Assembly (NCBI RefSeq): GCF_019797845.1
Contig: NZ_CP081864.1
Location: 2,108,001 to 2,172,000, forward strand
Origin: Symbiopectobacterium purcellii
GTDB lineage: Bacteria > Pseudomonadota > Gammaproteobacteria > Enterobacterales > Enterobacteriaceae
DNA length: 64,000 nt
Reading direction: 5' to 3'
Shown: piece by piece, positions 63,484-64,000 of the stretch
How the letters are laid out: each line of letters opens with the position of its first letter
How positions within the stretch are numbered: the stretch's first letter is position 1
Notes under the pieces: generated by a model
The model's input: the letters and a program-made list of their open reading frames with translations, nothing else
Told to the model about the DNA's origin: nothing
Databases searched by the model: none
Program-made: the position numbers and the translations under genes

Positions 63484-64000
63484 ATGATTATTTTTGTTAC
63501 TGGCGCAACAGCGGGTTTCGGTACGGCGATTACGCGTAAATTTATTCAGGCGGGTCACCGCGTTATTGCCAATGGTCGACGTCAGGATCGTTTGGATGCG
63601 CTGAAGGCGGAACTGGGGGCATCGGTATACACCGTGACGTTTGACGTGCGCGATCGTCAATCGGTTGAAAGTGCGATTGCTGCCCTGCCCGCCGACTGGC
63701 GCGACGTTGACGTACTGGTTAACAACGCAGGGTTGGCGCTTGGGTTAGAGCCTGCTTATAACACCCAGTTGGATGATTGGGAAACGATGATCGATACCAA
63801 TAACAAAGGGCTGGTTTATATGACTCGTGCCGTATTGCCAGAAATGGTGAAGCGCAATCAGGGGCATGTGATCAATATTGGCTCTACCGCAGGCAACTGG
63901 CCCTATGCTGGCGGGAACGTTTATGGTGCTACCAAGGCGTTTGTTCGTCAGTTTAGCCTGGGCCTGCGCGCTGACCTGTTCGGTACTCAGGTACGCGTTA
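63484..64000 (+). CDS. ydfG: NADP-dependent 3-hydroxy acid dehydrogenase YdfG (3' end cut by window edge)
   Basis: The frame is open from the ATG at 63484 (GAGG before it) to the window edge, 172 residues of a short-chain dehydrogenase usually near 250. It reads MIIFVTGATAGFGTAITRKF (cofactor glycine motif), NNAGLALGLEP, the catalytic Ser in INIGSTAGNWPY and the YGATK Tyr-Lys pair. It matches E. coli YdfG, which oxidises L-allo-threonine and 3-hydroxy acids and also reduces malonic semialdehyde. Confidence 0.93.
   Translation, partial: MIIFVTGATAGFGTAITRKFIQAGHRVIANGRRQDRLDALKAELGASVYTVTFDVRDRQSVESAIAALPADWRDVDVLVNNAGLALGLEPAYNTQLDDWETMIDTNNKGLVYMTRAVLPEMVKRNQGHVINIGSTAGNWPYAGGNVYGATKAFVRQFSLGLRADLFGTQVRV

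Overview
The window is a chromosomal segment of an enterobacterium of the soft-rot/tree-pathogen group (Pectobacteriaceae; Dickeya, Musicola, Brenneria or Lonsdalea-like). The conserved enterobacterial blocks ychF-pth-ychH, lolB-ispE-prs, hemA-prfA-prmC-sirB2-sirB1-kdsA, ydgH/pntAB and ogt-fnr-uspE are all present. They sit beside a pectin methylesterase gene of the outer-membrane PemB type, a TogB-like oligosaccharide-binding protein and the srfABC genes. The exact genus cannot be fixed from the sequence alone. I saw no rRNA, tRNA, CRISPR array, integrase or intact insertion sequence.

Layout. 1-12.6 kb is accessory: a partial cupin gene, AraC and MocR regulators with a GNAT acetyltransferase, a frameshifted AhpD-like gene, an MBL hydrolase divergent from a LysR gene, a LysR gene with a stop codon, a methionine-type aminotransferase with an orphan amino-acid binding protein, and a complete tctCBA tripartite tricarboxylate transporter. 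12.8-32.9 kb is mostly core: translation (ychF, pth, prfA, prmC), PRPP, isoprenoid, haem and KDO synthesis, lipoprotein sorting, transhydrogenase, a long NagZ-like GH3 enzyme, and uspE-fnr-ogt. 33.1-39.8 kb holds a decaying carbohydrate locus (a TIM-barrel-like protein, a frameshifted Gfo/Idh dehydrogenase and a frameshifted sugar-binding protein), a HupE/UreJ permease and an interrupted gene of unknown function. 39.9-46.6 kb is the srfABC operon. 46.7-53.6 kb carries an MBL hydrolase, the niacin transporter niaP with a NadR operator, amiD, digH, a TqsA-like permease and a hisN-like phosphatase. 53.8-63.5 kb is a zone of gene decay: pdxK with its middle deleted, pemB joined to a headless P-type ATPase, an ampC fragment and a methyl-accepting chemotaxis protein reduced to pieces. 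Between these lie an intact VF530-family gene, the dat-ddc genes for 1,3-diaminopropane and an unrecognised secreted protein. The window ends inside ydfG.

Two themes stand out. First, about nine genes are broken, by four kinds of lesion: tetranucleotide slippage, single-base indels, nonsense codons, and precise internal deletions, at least one of which has a visible short repeat at the join. This fits a lineage that is specialising and losing functions such as pectin-product uptake and chemotaxis. Second, several regulatory sites can be read directly: a perfect NadR box over the niaP -10, an ARG box before the aminotransferase, a T-N11-A LysR box, a KdgR-like box before the broken pemB, an FNR box before fnr and a CRP site at class II distance before ychH. 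The most promising poorly understood system is SrfABC: a membrane-anchored protein, an actin/Hsp70-like ATPase and a P-loop GTPase-like protein, translationally coupled.
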